56,000 nt of DNA from Prorocentrum cordatum (GCA_963575745.1 CAUYUJ010019263.1:101501-157500), one strand, 5' to 3'; positions 9,259 through 20,438 are shown, numbered from the stretch's first letter. The notes: generated by a model from the letters alone, not told the origin. Program-made: numbers and translations.

Positions 9259-10007
9259 GCCCCGACGCCCGGATACATCCGTGAACTCCTCATCCGATGA
9301 CTCGCCACAACCGTCGCCATAGGTCAAACATAGAGCTATGCCGAAACAGAGAACCGCCCATATTGCTAGTCGGGACGAAGAGAATACCTCCCCCAGGATC
9401 AGCAGGAAGGCCCCTCGGAACCCAAGGCGGAGCAGCGAGAGGGGACGCGGCGAGCTACTCCCTCTTCGGCGACTGCCGCCTGGGCCTCCGTGTCGGCCAC
9501 GTCCTCGCAACGAGGAGCCTCCACGATGACGACCGACGGGTCGAAAACTGGCATTTCCGCGCGCGACATCCCGTCGAGACCACCCGCGGAATCGGACTCT
9601 CGACCCCGATCCTCCACCCGCCGTCCACGGTGGGCGCGGCGAAGCTCAGCTGGCTTCGCTTTCGCCACGTTGATGTCGTGCGAGTCCGCGTGCAGGGCCG
9701 CGTTGCGGCGCAGAGTATCGAGCCAGGAGGGTTCCCTCCCTGCTAGCTTCGCCTGCAGGGCGGGGAAAACAGCCTGCGGCCTCTGGGCGACCTCGTCGCT
9801 GCCAACCAGGCTGCTCAAAACCATTTCGGCTGCCTCCATGCTGTCGCTGACCCGCGAGAGCTCTTGCGACAACCTCGCGATGGCGTTGTCCGCCGACCAG
9901 CGCGATCAATCACGACAAGCCTTCCGCTGCGCCGCTGAGCGTTTCGGCGCGCACTCCGCGCAGCCTTCTAAAACCGTTTCCCATGCAGCGGCTCCCGGTC
10001 CTGCCAT
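9259..10007 (-). pseudogene. Leader-tagged retroposed gene copy (function unknown)
   Basis: Reading frame on the minus strand starting at an ATG (10007-10005), 33 bases after a DinoSL relic. It opens MAGPGAAAWETVLEGC, meets one in-frame TGA at 9908-9906, then stays open in the same frame to about 9399. That part has a helical, acidic stretch (ARLSQELSRVSDSMEAAEMV). A shift of frame around 9440-9510 leads to a hydrophobic segment LAIWAVLCFGIALCL followed by the acidic tail ESSDEEFTD and a stop near 9259. This would fit a soluble helical protein with a C-terminal membrane anchor. I recognise no family. The leader directly joined to a short 5' leader and frame indicates a processed mRNA copy; the TGA and frameshift suggest decay, unless the organism's sequence has errors here. 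Confidence 0.55.
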
Positions 10008-10040
10008 AAACGGGGGCAAATGGCGACCAGGGGAGACCCG

Positions 10041-10061
10041 CTTGAGCCAACACGGCTACGG
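10041..10061 (-). other. DinoSL (spliced leader) relic 2
   Basis: On the minus strand, CGTAGCCGTGTTGGCTCAAG with a preceding C matches 19 of 21 positions of the conserved dinoflagellate spliced leader. The base before it is G, allowed at the degenerate first position. The leader is added only to mRNA by trans-splicing, so a genomic copy joined to a reading frame implies reverse transcription of an mRNA. Its 5' side abuts a CTC/GAG array within 4 bases. Confidence 0.75.
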
Positions 10062-10064
10062 CCG

Positions 10065-10310
10065 CTCCTCCTCCTCCTCCTCCTCCTCCTCCTCCTCCTC
10101 CTACTTTTCCTCCTCTTCCTCCCTCCTGCCTCCTCCACCACCTTACCCTCCTCCTCCTCCTCCTCCTCCTCCTCCTCCTCCTCCCCCTCGTTTTTTGTCC
10201 ACGTTCTCCTCCTCTTCCTCCCTCCTCCTCGCCCCCCCTCCCCCTCCTCCACCTCCTCCTCCTCCTGCTCCTTCTCTTCCTTCTCTTCATCTTCCTCCGA
10301 TTCCTCCTCC
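10065..10310. repeat. (CTC)n arrays
   Basis: Several CTC runs (about 10065-10100, 10150-10193, 10208-10275) separated by short variants. Confidence 0.9.
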
Positions 10311-10317
10311 TTCTTCC

Positions 10318-10430
10318 CGCTTTTGGGGTACGACGGTTTCTCAATACCTGTGTTCTTATGTTTGCTTCCCCACGTCCTTGATCATGGCAACTCGTCTGGG
10401 CATCGTCTTTGGATGGGTTGCCCTTCTCCT
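10318..10430 (+). repeat. Dispersed repeat R3, copy 1
   Basis: Starts TTTTGGGGTACGACGGTTTCT and ends near GGATGGGTTGCCC. Similar order of words at 10610-10755 and 53364-53475. A short inverted piece lies at about 16218-16245 and a partial copy at about 30235-30305. Confidence 0.6.
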
Positions 10431-10609
10431 TCTCCTCGTCCTCATCCGCCTATTCCCCCTCCTCCCTCCTCCCTCCTACCTCTTCCCTCCTCCCCCTCCT
10501 CCTCTTAATTTTTCTCCTGTGCATCCATGTCCTCCTTCTCCTCCTTTTCCTCCCCCTCCTCCTCCCTATCTTCCTCCTCCTCCTCCTCCTCACCCTCTGC
10601 TTCCTCAAC
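10431..10609. repeat. CTC-rich tract
   Basis: Degenerate CTC/CCT words between two R3 copies. Confidence 0.75.
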
Positions 10610-10755
10610 CATCCTCCCTCTCTTGGGCTATGACGGTTCCTTCAGCCCTCTATTACATCGCATGCTCTCCCAAATCCCAAATCGGGGCAGCCCGCCTGGG
10701 CATTGCTTCTGGATGGGCTGATGGGGCTATTTTTTCGGTCGCGGGCGGACGCGGA
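10610..10755 (+). repeat. Dispersed repeat R3, copy 2
   Basis: CTTGGGCTATGACGGTTCC at the left; GGATGGGCTGATGGGG and ATTTTTTCGGTCGCG at the right, the latter closely matched at 53436-53469. Confidence 0.6.
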
Positions 10756-12452
10756 TTCGCAGTCGCCAGCAGTAATGTCCGGGACAACGGCACAAAACGA
10801 ATTGCACAATCAGTGCCGATGCGCGCGCACTTACAACATGCTCAGAATTCAAAGGAACACCGAGCCTAAACAAGCGCTGCAAACTAACAGCGGTGCCCGA
10901 GACACAGAAGACTGCCTCCCCAAGCCGGGTAAGGACATGCAACAGTGCCAAAAATCGCACTGGCAAGGCTGACCCATGACGTGCGCGGTGCCGCAGACGT
11001 GGCCACTGACGCCTGGTGAAGAAACGCCTGCGAAACCAGCCTGAAGGGCGACAGCTGAAAAGGGCGGTGAGGACAAAGGAGTGAGTCGCCAATAAAGCGC
11101 CATACTCCAAGCCCAGGACAAAGACTGCAAGCCAGTGGGAACACTGGGCAGGCGGCGCGCAGGCGGCGGCTGGAGATCGCCGGGGAGCTGTCTGCAAGCG
11201 GGGCCAAGCCCGAACAAATTCCGAACTGACAAACGAAGCACGAGCCCAAATAACGAGCTGCAGGCGGGGAAAACGAGGGCCGGCTGCACTGAAGGCTGAA
11301 CCACTCAGCGCGCAGCCATCGAACCGCCAACATGACGAGGACCGGCGGCGGCCGACGCATCGAATCAACACCTGCGGAAATAGCCGGAAGTTGCGACGAT
11401 GCGAAAGAGGGGGGTGTACACAAGAGCGGGCGGCGTCTCTCGCGAAGCATCCGGCACAGTGCCTCACGATGTCGGTCGGGGCCTCCGAGAACCACCATGG
11501 CAGTCTGCTGCGAATAGGCCCACCCATGCCAGCTGCATGTGAATGTAGCGACTGTGGGGAGATCCTCCGAGCAGCCCGCCAGCCAGTTCCCCAGCTGGCC
11601 ACGGAAGCCGACGCGGGCGCGCCCCGGGGCGAAGTGGAGGGTGCACGACCAGCTGCGCATCAGCACCGCTAGCCACCGTGACCGGTCTCCGCTCCTCGAC
11701 CTGCTCCCAACTGTAGGAGGGTGGGGGGGGGTGTAGCTGACCGTTGCAGGGTCCGTTTGACAGCAGTTGCACACTGAGAGTGCCGACGCGCGTGGGGTGG
11801 TGGTGGTGGTGGGGGAAGCTAACCGCCGCGAATGACGCATAGAAGGTCTGGGGGGTGGGGGCGGCAGGGCAACGGCGAAGCGGCCCAAGCTGGAGCGCGC
11901 CAGCGTCGACTGCGACACGCGGGGGGTATATGTGCAAACTCCTGAATGCAGCTGGAGCTGCAGACCGTCAAAGTACCAGCTGAGTGGCGTGCAGGGGGGC
12001 GACTATTCCAGACGACCATCCCTGCTACCGGTAGCAGGCGGCTGTCAGATAGACAGCGCAGGGAGGTGCGCTGGGGGGGATGCGTCTACGGCCGCCCCCT
12101 GTCACCAAGCTAGGGTGGCTGTCGCTGTGGTACAGCGAGGCAGGCGCTCCTGGCTAGTAGGCCTGCACGCAGGACCCCCCCTGCGTAGGGGCCGGGGTGC
12201 CCCGGTGATCCACGTGTCCAGTGTGGGCTGTCTTGCTACGCAGCGCTAGGGGGGTGAGATGCGGGGGGGGCCTCCGCCCCAGCGGGAGTTGCCCCAAGGT
12301 ATTATGGCCGAGGCCAGGCGCTGCAGGGCGAAACAAGCCCCAGTGAGGTGAAGCGCGTGCAACGAGGAGGGGGATGCACGGAAGGCGGTGGGTGTTGGTG
12401 CGCACGTAGCTGGGCCATTCCGGGATTGGAACCCCGGAGTGTGTTAGTCCTC
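10756..12452. other. Long open frames without recognisable content
   Basis: The minus strand carries a 344-codon frame (10884-11918) overlapped by a 291-codon frame in another phase (10727-11602). Both are rich in Cys, Ser, Arg and Trp and show no motif I recognise. In sequence this GC-rich, overlapping long frames can arise by chance. If either is real, the region could be a 3' continuation of the unassigned coding region at 12453-16250. I leave it uncalled. Most of 11700-12450 is unique sequence with T-G-G and G runs. Confidence 0.25.
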
Positions 12453-15400
12453 TCAGTCCCACCAGCGCGCGCGCTTGTCTGTGTGCGGATCGTCTCCTCT
12501 GGGGGAGTAACGTTTGCATTTTCCTTTCCAATCTGTTTCTGTCCACGGTGCTTTCTGGCGGCCCCAGGAACCCCATTCCTGCCATTCCTGCCGGCGGGAG
12601 GGGGTGGCGGAGCCAATGGCACCTGGCCGCCGGTCACGCGTGGGTGTCGCCGCGGCTGCTCTGCCTTCTGCTGTCCACGGGGCGGGCCCACTGCTGCTGG
12701 AGGGACCGCGTTGTGGGTGGGTCTTGGGCTCGCGCTGGAGGAGCTTCATGTGCTTGTCCTTGACCGGCGGCCAATGGGCGCTGAGCCTCAGGTTGCTGTC
12801 CATCTTGTAGGCGTCATACCCTGCGTTGCCCCGCTCCAAGATGAAGTCTTTGCATAGCTGGACTGTGTTCCGCGTCGGGTCGTACTTTTCGCTCTCGATG
12901 GTTCCTTGTCGCATGGCGTCCTTTCTTGCGCAAGCTGCCCAAATCCCGTTGAACGCTCCTCCCAGCGTCTTTTGCAGGCGGGCTATCTTCTCCTGCGCGG
13001 GTTCGTCCTTAGTGACGTCGGCCTCGGCCAGAGGGCGCGCGTGCATGGGGGTGCCCCCCGTGGGGTCGTTGGGGTTGCTTTTTTTGGGGGGGGGGGCTGA
13101 TTGGCCCTTGCGTCCTTCCAGGGCGCCTCGGAGGTGTGTCCCTTTGCTGGGTTGCCCCTGGGGGATTTGGTGGCGCGGCCGCCCCCCTCCTCGGCATCGC
13201 CCCAGGCGGGTCGCTGGCGGCCCTTGTCGCCACTCGCGCGGCATAGGGTGCGGTCATCCCCGGCGTCGTGGATGGTCCAGGCGCTGTCTGCTCTTGGTGG
13301 GCTGTCTTTCGCGTTCTCGATTGCCCGAGCGGCATCCTGGCAACAATTTGGTCATGCGGGGACCAAGCGTCTGACCTGGGAGTCTCCATGAAGAGCTCGA
13401 GGGGGTCCACTTCCTCCTCGTCGGCAGCGGGGGTAGGGCTGAGCTCCGGGCTCGGATCCCTGGCGCCTTCAGTTTCACTCTTCTTGTCCATTTCCCCTCC
13501 CCAATCGATCCCGTCAGGCTCACCTTCGATCTTGCGTGTCTGGCCGGTTGGCCCCCCCCCGCTGCCTGCGGGGCGCGCCCCCCGTCTGTGCCTGCGGCGG
13601 GGGGGGGGCATGCGGGTCTGGGCAGAGGCGTCCGCTCGCGCGGGCCCCGCGTTGACTGCTTGCGGGGGAAGGTCCTCGGTGCCGAGCGCTTTGTTCAGCC
13701 AGGTTGCTGCTGGTGAATCACCTGTGTCTGAGGGGCCTACGACAGCCTCGCGCGGGTCTCGCCTGGACAGGACGGCGTTGGCACCATAGGTCAAGGCGGC
13801 CTGGTCAATTCTCGCAAGGAATGCGAGCAGTGTGCCGACCCGCTGCCGGAAGGGGCACTGTTCTGACAGGTTGGCTGCGTAACTGTCCCATTTGCCTTGG
13901 TACTTTTTGTTGGATGTCATTAGGTAGTATACTACTCTGGCCACTGCGGCCCGTTGCCCATCCCAAGGGATGTTGGGGGGGTGGCCGTTGTCTGGGATCG
14001 ATTCCCCGTAGATCGAAAACAGGAAAGAAAGCAAGCTTGCTGTGGGCCACAATTCCTCATGTGCTCTGTCCCCTGGGATGCCGTCACCGTGCTGCTGCGC
14101 GAAGTCTTCCCAGCGCTTGTAAACGGAGTGATTCCACTCCAATAGGTGCTTTACCATGGAATGAACGGGGCCATCAGATTCCACCCAGGAGAGCCTAAGT
14201 GCGGTTTGACTTAGTAGGACGGGGCAATCTGGCGGGTCCGCGTCGGGGAACACGGAGTTGCCGTCTCGTCCGACCCTGACAGGGTCACTGCTTTCTCCTG
14301 CCTCGCTGTCATGCTCCCTGTCGTTGTCGGTGGGCGCGTGCCCTGGGGCCGATTGCCTTGAGCATGCATCCTTTGCAGCTGCATCAACGCCTGTCGGGGA
14401 AAGATGGACGCTGATGTCGTAGCTGTCCTCCTGTACTTCCGCCGTTGCCGTGCGTTTGGTGGGAGTGGTGGGATATACCTTGGAGTAGTCCCGGTCCATG
14501 ATGCGGTCGAGAGTGCCGGGCGCTGTGGACAAGGCATCGCCTACAGGCCCATCCTGCATTCCACTGCTGCTGGGTCCAGAGCGTGGGCATGGTATCCCAG
14601 GGCGGAAGCCCTGTCTCATCGCTGCGCGGCGCACCTGCCTCAGGGCGCCACATGAAGCAGCCGAACGCGGGGCGGTCTGTAGACCGCGCAAGCAGTGGCG
14701 ACCCCACGGGGCAGGTGTCGCACATGGCGGAATAGGTTCTGGTAGTGTGCGACTCAGGCCCGAATCTGCCATCGGACAGCTTGTGGGCTGGGAGGGTGGT
14801 GCCAACTGCCCGCGGCCTGTGGGCGGGCGGGGTGTTCATGACCAGGCCATCCAGAGTGAAGGGGACCTGCGTAAGGTCAGGGGGCCCGAACCCAATTGGG
14901 AGCCGATCCAGGGAGGGGAGAGTATTGGCTTTCTTTTGGTCGCGTGCCTCATCCAATGTGCGTTTGTACGTCTGTAGGCGCTGCTGTAGTGACTTCTTGG
15001 CGGTGATATCCTTGTTCTCAACTAGGGGGGCCTCGATGCCTCTGCCCTCCAGTGACTTGATCCAGCACAGCTCGCACAACCATCTGCAGTTTCGGCCTTG
15101 CAGATACGCTTGGGCGCGGTTCTGCGCCAGTAGCTCCCTTTGTGTCATCATCTTCCCAGGTATATGCTGAGCCTTGTAGTCCGGTATTCAGGCATCCGTC
15201 GTAATCGAAGTTGCTATCCTGCCTCCTGGTAAGGAACCTTTCGTCACTTATCCTGGGTGGGTTGAGTGCTTTACCGGGGGCTGGGGATGCTGGGATGTTT
15301 TTGTCGAGGCGTTTGTTAGACTTAGCTATGCCCCCGCCGATGTACTCCAGATCTGCCATTGTGTCGGGGTGGCCGAGCCCATCGTCGGTCCCGCTGAGCT

Positions 15401-16250
15401 CCTTCTGTAGTGTGCAGATGGAACAACTTCCCTTGCTCAAGGATTTGATGTCGGCCGGCTTGACGATTGCTTCGAGGGCTCTCATGGGGACCTCCAGCGT
15501 GAATTCATAGTCCATCATCCCTGCCCACATGGTTGGGCACCCGTGGCGTGTCGCGACCTGGTGTTGGTGGGCGTAGGTGGCGAGCGTGCTGATATGTCTG
15601 ATGGTGTCTTCCATCTTCCCGTGGAGGGATGCGAGGCCGCACAAGTCGAATCCCAAGGCCTCCGCGAATTGTGCCCTGTATTCTTTGCGGAGGTTCTGCC
15701 AAGGGAAGCAGAGGCCCATGGCTGCCTGGAAAATGTCTCCTGTGGCCTCGGGGCGTGGGAATGGCCATGGCGTCGCGCGGGGCTCGCGCAGTTGAAGCAT
15801 CATAACTACCAAGAGGACCCTGAGCGTGGGGGTGTCCATGGGAAGCCCATCGCTGCTGAGGAGAGACTTACGTAGCTTCGAATCTGCTTGACCTGGGCGG
15901 AGCCGAGACTTCAGGTGCTGCATCCCTGGGTGTGCACGGTGCCGCTTGCATCTCCCCGTTTCTAGGCTCCACGCCTCAGGGAATTGCTGCAACAGACCCT
16001 TGGGGGTGCATCGACTGGTGTTCTTGGGGCGGTGGCTGATGCCCTTCACGAAGGGTAGTGGGGGAGCGACTGCTCGGGGACTGCCAGTCGAGAGGTGTCC
16101 CAGGGGGTGCCCAACCCTAGGAACCAGACCAGGGAAGCCCACGTGAGATTGTAGACAAAATTGCCTGATGGGGCTGCGCGGAGCGCCCAGAATTCTTCGA
16201 GGCTCTCCTCCGCTGACCTCGAGAAGAAACCGTCGTACCCCAAGAGAGAG
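12453..16250 (-). CDS. Unassigned long coding region with three frameshifts
   Basis: Four minus-strand frames join into about 1,200 codons of protein-like sequence: 16250-15160, 15160-14560, 14560-13085 and 13085-12453. Each transition moves the frame in the +1 sense. The last falls on a T7-G11 homopolymer (13078-13096); the other two are not at homopolymers. The first part is helical (ALGFDLCGLASLHGKMED, EVPMRALEAIVKPADIKSL). The second has CELC and a second cysteine cluster, CDTCPVGSPLLAR then FGCFMW, faintly like a topoisomerase-type zinc finger. The third has a helical block (HLLEWNHSVYKRWEDF, LLAFLARIDQAALTYGANAV) and then a long Pro/Gly/acidic linker. The fourth has EKIARLQKTLGGAFNGIWAA. 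I find no reverse transcriptase, integrase, helicase or kinase signature, so it may be a novel mobile-element protein or a host gene. The N-terminal limit is unclear because the frame runs into a GGA/GA array. Confidence 0.55.
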
Positions 16251-16710
16251 AGAGAGAGAGAGAGAGAAAAGAAATAAGGGAATCGGACGAGGAGTCGGAA
16301 TCCGAGGAGGAGGGGGAGAAGGACGGATGACAAGGAGGAGGAGGAGGTGGAGGAAAAGGAAGATGAGGAGGAGGGGGAGGAGGAGGAGGCGGAGGATGAG
16401 GAGGAGGATGAGGAGGAGGATGGGGGGCGAGCAGGAAGGAGGAGGAGGAGGAGGAGGAGGAGGAGGAGGAGGAGGAGGAGGAGGAGAACGTGGCAAACAA
16501 CGACGAGGAGAAGGAAGGCAAGGTGGTGGAGGTGGAGGAGGCAGGAGGGAGGATGAGGATGAGGATGCGGATCAGGAGGAGGTGGAAGAAGGAGGGGGAA
16601 TAGGAATAGGAATAGGAATAGGAATAGGATGAGGATGGGGAGGGGGAGGATGAGGATGAGGAGGAGGAGGAGGAAGAGGAGGAGGAGGAGGAGGAGGAGG
16701 AGGAGGATAA
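16243..16710. repeat. (GA)n, (GGA)n and (GGAATA)n arrays
   Basis: (GA)13 at 16243-16267, GGA-rich sequence to 16710, and five GGAATA units at about 16597-16628. Long frames over it are artefacts. Confidence 0.9.
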
Positions 16711-17484
16711 GGCACTGCAGGGGAACGTCGCGCAATGCACAGACGACCACCTATGGGAGGGGCGCCGCGAATGGACGTGCCACCCATGCCGTGCTGTATG
16801 CGAGGGCCCACCGAACGGATCTCGGCCACCCGCACACAAGGCCAAACTTGTTATGAAGGTATCGAATTCAAGAGTTTGCGCGACCTCAGGGGGCTGAGGC
16901 CGCCAGTGCCCGGAAGAAAAGGAGACGATGGTTCCACAAGGAGCCGAACCCATCCGGTTTCGGGGTCCGTGGCCAGGAACGGCCTTGGACCAGGGATAAG
17001 CCGACCATCGGCCTTCCCCTCGTCGGCGGGGTGCCGTCCCGAGAGAAACAGGCGTCGGTTTCGCTGGGCGCGCTCTGACATGGCGCGCCCTTCGTGCGCT
17101 TGACAGTCTATCATTCAATCATTCAGCGGCCTGAAGTGCCACTGCTGTAGAAGCCGCACGACGCGCAAAGCGTCGCCCGCCCCGGGGAGGTCCAAAGACG
17201 GTGGCCTCTCGCGGACCCCGCGGGGACCACGCCTTGCAGCGGCACGGGGGCGGCGGGAATGGTTTCATCAGCCCGCGTGGGCCGATTGTCCCGTCCGGGT
17301 AATGCGACATCGCTTGGCGCTCGGCACAGAAACAAGCCCAGGGCGCGAAGGGGCCACTGTAGAAGCTGACCTAGCACCCACAGGGGCCAAAACTCTCTCG
17401 TTCGCAACTTGCAGCAGGCTCGCATCAGGAGGGTTATACTCAATGGTGGCGTTAAAGTCAACTCGCCTCCTCACACTGCGCGTG
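16711..17484. other. No supported gene; possible 3' flank of LINE-1
   Basis: GC-rich unique sequence. Minus-strand frames here follow the last recognisable LINE-1 domain and may be its 3' untranslated region or decayed tail. No poly(A) or short 3' tandem repeat marks the end. Confidence 0.35.
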
Positions 17485-18234
17485 CTAGGAGACCTGGGAC
17501 GCTCGCGCGTCCTGATGCCAGTAGGTTTCAGTCGTTGATGGCGAGCCTCCAGAGGCTCGCCATCTCGCTCGCGCTTCAGGCCCTCCCTGCCCCGCGGAGC
17601 CCCTTGGGAGTTCACGAGCCCAGGAGAGCCTGGGGAGGGGGGGCTGCAAGGTAGTGGCAGTGCGGCCGTCGGCGTCGGTGCCTGACGACGCAGAGGACCA
17701 ATGCTCACTGCCTCTACCGACCTCTTCCGAAAGCTGAGGACCGCCGAGGGCCCCGACGCTCGGGGGGGCCGAAGCGACCTTGCACATCCCAGGGGCAGAA
17801 CCACGGGCCAGGCGCCTTTTGGCGCCCTCTCGCTTCACCGAAATTTCGGTCTTCGCCCCGACCCTGCAAACATTACAATGCCATCTGTTATCTCGGTCTC
17901 GGGTCTGAGTCATGGCGTGGCGCAGGTTCGAGTCTATTGGCGCATCAGGGGGCGGCGCTCGCGTCGGCCTAGCTTTCTTGCCAGTGCGAGGCACGGTAGG
18001 GATGCGGCCAGACCAACATGGTGCAGGTGCGCAGTCACGGGCGAGTGCAGCACATGTCGGACATACCTCGCGCCTGGTCATGGGTCGCGCGACAGGGTCG
18101 GTCATGTCCGACCCTGTCGCGCTGCCTGGTCAGCCGAGCGGTTGCCTCGCGCCTCAAACGAGCCCCCCGATTGGTGCCCCCGAACGCGCGTGCTTTGCAC
18201 GGTCTCTCCATGGCCCCCGAGATCATCAATCTTA
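17485..18234 (-). pseudogene. LINE-1 C-terminal cysteine region
   Basis: Reads MTRREVCPTCAALARDCAP and RDRDNRWHCNVCRVGAK in one frame. C-x2-C pairs and the W-x-C-x2-C word match the C-terminal tail that follows RNase H in dinoflagellate LINEs. The tail then becomes Gly/Ser/Arg-rich with no motif. Confidence 0.55.
18087..18122. repeat. Perfect 15-bp hairpin in LINE-1
   Basis: GCGCGACAGGGTCGG at 18087-18101 and its exact reverse complement at 18108-18122 flank a 6-base loop. It lies where the LINE-1 coding phase changes between the RNase H and C-terminal segments. Confidence 0.85.
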
Positions 18235-18704
18235 GGCCAGATGGAGGTCCATAGATCTGTATTTTGGGCCTGCGAGGCCCACGTGTAAAAGCAGGGCCTG
18301 CAGCAAACCCATCTACGATCCCCAAGAAGTCCGCATGGGCGTGAATGGGTGGAATACACGCGCTCGGTACTTGAAGACATGCATATTCTTCAGCACGCGG
18401 AGAGCTCTGAGAAGGCCCAGAGAGAGCACCGTAGACCAGTAGTTCAATGTCACCTGGCTTTTTTCTGCAACTTTGCAAACCCCCAACCCGCTCTCGTAGC
18501 TTCTGGCCATAACCAAGCCTTCTGACGCGCGCCGTCCGTGAAGATTTTTCCCGTCAGCATGTCGAGAGAGCCGCGCCGCGCGCACCATCGATGCGCATCG
18601 CCCCGCCCAGGCAGCGGCGGGAAACGCGATCTCGGAGCTAGACCTCTCGCCCAGAACCAAGACGCCGCCGAAACTGCCAGGGGGCCCGCGCGTGCCGACA
18701 CCAC
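18235..18704 (-). pseudogene. LINE-1 RNase H domain
   Basis: RNase H degrades element RNA in RNA-DNA hybrids. GKIFTDGARQ carries the first catalytic Asp, followed by RAGWGFAKL. After a frameshift near 18470, LLVYGALSGPSQSSPRAEEY gives the catalytic Glu and AHADFLGIVDGFAAG the second Asp. The final His/Asp motif is not clear. Two phases are needed to read it. Confidence 0.75.
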
Positions 18705-19263
18705 CTATTGTCTGATGTCGCTGGTGTGCTCTGCCGTTGCAGTCCCAGGAGATGTGTTAGCTGTTGCACTGGTCATCTTCGCAACGTGGGCATTCGGAGG
18801 TGCGGGCGTAGCCGTTCAAGTACAGCCGAGACGGAGACCAATAACCACCACTCACACTAGTGCGAAGCATAGCCGCTTCCGCGTAACTAGGGGCCCAAGG
18901 CGGCGACCGGGATAGACCCTCCTCCTCCTGACGATCCTCGTCAGAGTCTTCTTCGGTGGGGCACCCTTGAGGAGGCCTGTGATGGGCTCTATCCAATAAC
19001 CGAGGAGCTCCTTGGGATCCATGGTGATGCCCGCTTCCCTCAGGCGTCGCGCGCCAGCGGCGCGGGCAAGGTCTCGCACATTGACTGGTGCTGCCGTGCG
19101 AAGATCAACTCTGTCGCCATTATCGGTGACAGATGCAAAAGCGGAAGTAGAGCGCCAACCCAAACTTCTCAAAGCAAACAAAATTACACCGGTGGTGCCG
19201 ACCACCGTTGCCCTGGCCTTGAGGACGCGAAACGCCCGTCTCCTCCGCGCCTGCTGCAGAATG
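18705..19263 (-). pseudogene. LINE-1 post-RT region with Cys/His knuckle
   Basis: Contains AGITMDPKELLGYWIEPITG and, after a phase change, GYARTSECPRCEDDQCNS, a TAA, then HISWDC in the same frame. C-x2-C followed by H-x3-W-D-C is the zinc-knuckle arrangement seen between RT and RNase H in this family. A single nonsense codon interrupts it. Confidence 0.6.
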
Positions 19264-20391
19264 TCATGAGATTTGATCTTGTCCCAGACCAGGGGGGCCC
19301 ACTGAAAGACGGGTTGGACCGAGCAAGCTATCTGAGGATCTTCGGAGTGAGTAAGTACCCTGGAGGCAGGGAGTGATCCACGATGATGTGGAGGCCCCAG
19401 GGGTGTACCACGTACTTCGCATGGCGCTCAGCATCTGACGCGCCGGGGAGGGCGGAGCGCCATGCGCTCCAACTCCGTAATGCATGGCCGACGGCAGCGC
19501 CTGTCGGGCATCTCGTGAGACCGCAGCCCCAACTTTCCGAAGAGTAGAGATGCGAGGAAATCGTCTCTTAGTGGTTCGAATGCGACCCCGGAGTTTGCGA
19601 AATCGAAGCGGTCGTCCGTCGGCGACTTCTATCCCCAAGACCTCCAAAGCCGTGGCATATCGATAGCCGAGATGTTTCACCCTGCCCTGTACGAGTCGAC
19701 CGAACTTGGGATTACTCGACGTGGTCGTCATTTTGTGGGTGGCGGGGTTGAGATCCATCCCTTCCAAGACATCCACCACGAGAGTCACAAGCTTGACAGC
19801 CGCATCAATAATCATAGTGGCCGCCCACATGATTGCAATCGTGACATCGTCGGCGTACAAATCCATCATCTTCGAGATCTGTGTAGCGTGCTTAAAGAGG
19901 GAGTCGAATGGGGGAGAGCATGATGAGCTGCAGGCAGAACATCGCCATCGGACAGCCTGGCAGAACGCCTCTAGTCGCCCATGCTGGGCGCGAGAGGCAG
20001 CCTTCCCACGAGACACGGCGAGCGCCCATGTACATCTTCATGGCGAGGACAAACAGGCGACCTGGGAAATAATGCGTGGCAGCCGCACCTACCAGTACCT
20101 CCAGGGCACTCGATCAAAACACTTCTCGATGTCCACAATTGCTTGAACTGTGGTGTGGCTGTCTGCGTTCTGAATAGATACGGCTTCAACCTGTACTAGA
20201 AGTCGCGCAACCACGTCAGTGGTCGGCTTCTGCGCCCCCGGCGCCAAATGCGGCCTCCCCAGACTTGATGTCCAAGACCGTATCCAATTAAGGCTGGCCT
20301 TGCCCCACAACCAATAAGCCGAGGTAAGTAGGGCTATGGGGCGGTGCCCGCCAGTGGGCTTGGCTAGGACAACAATGTGGGTGCCGTGCAT
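19264..20391 (-). pseudogene. LINE-1 reverse transcriptase domain
   Basis: First segment (20391-20089): VVLAKPTGGHRPIALLTSAY is the opening RT motif, then GAQKPTTDVV, and AIVDIEKCFDRVPW contains the motif A catalytic Asp. The frame then shifts at about 20090: an alternative phase carries MKMYMGARRVSWEG and RGVLPGCPMAM, which fits motif B. A second shift brings back the original phase (20016-19264) with KMMDLYADDVTIAI, an intact YADD active site (motif C), followed by the thumb-like LGYRYATALEVLGIEVADG. All catalytic aspartates are present but spread over two phases, so the domain is inactive as read. Confidence 0.85.
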
Positions 20392-20438
20392 GAGCGCAGG
20401 CCAGGTATCTCCATAATCACATGCATGTATGATGTCGC

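Noticed and set aside
17920-17940. GGTTCGAGTC resembling an RNA polymerase III B box
   Set aside because: No A box at the right distance and no tRNA-like pairing; it lies in the LINE-1 C-terminal region.
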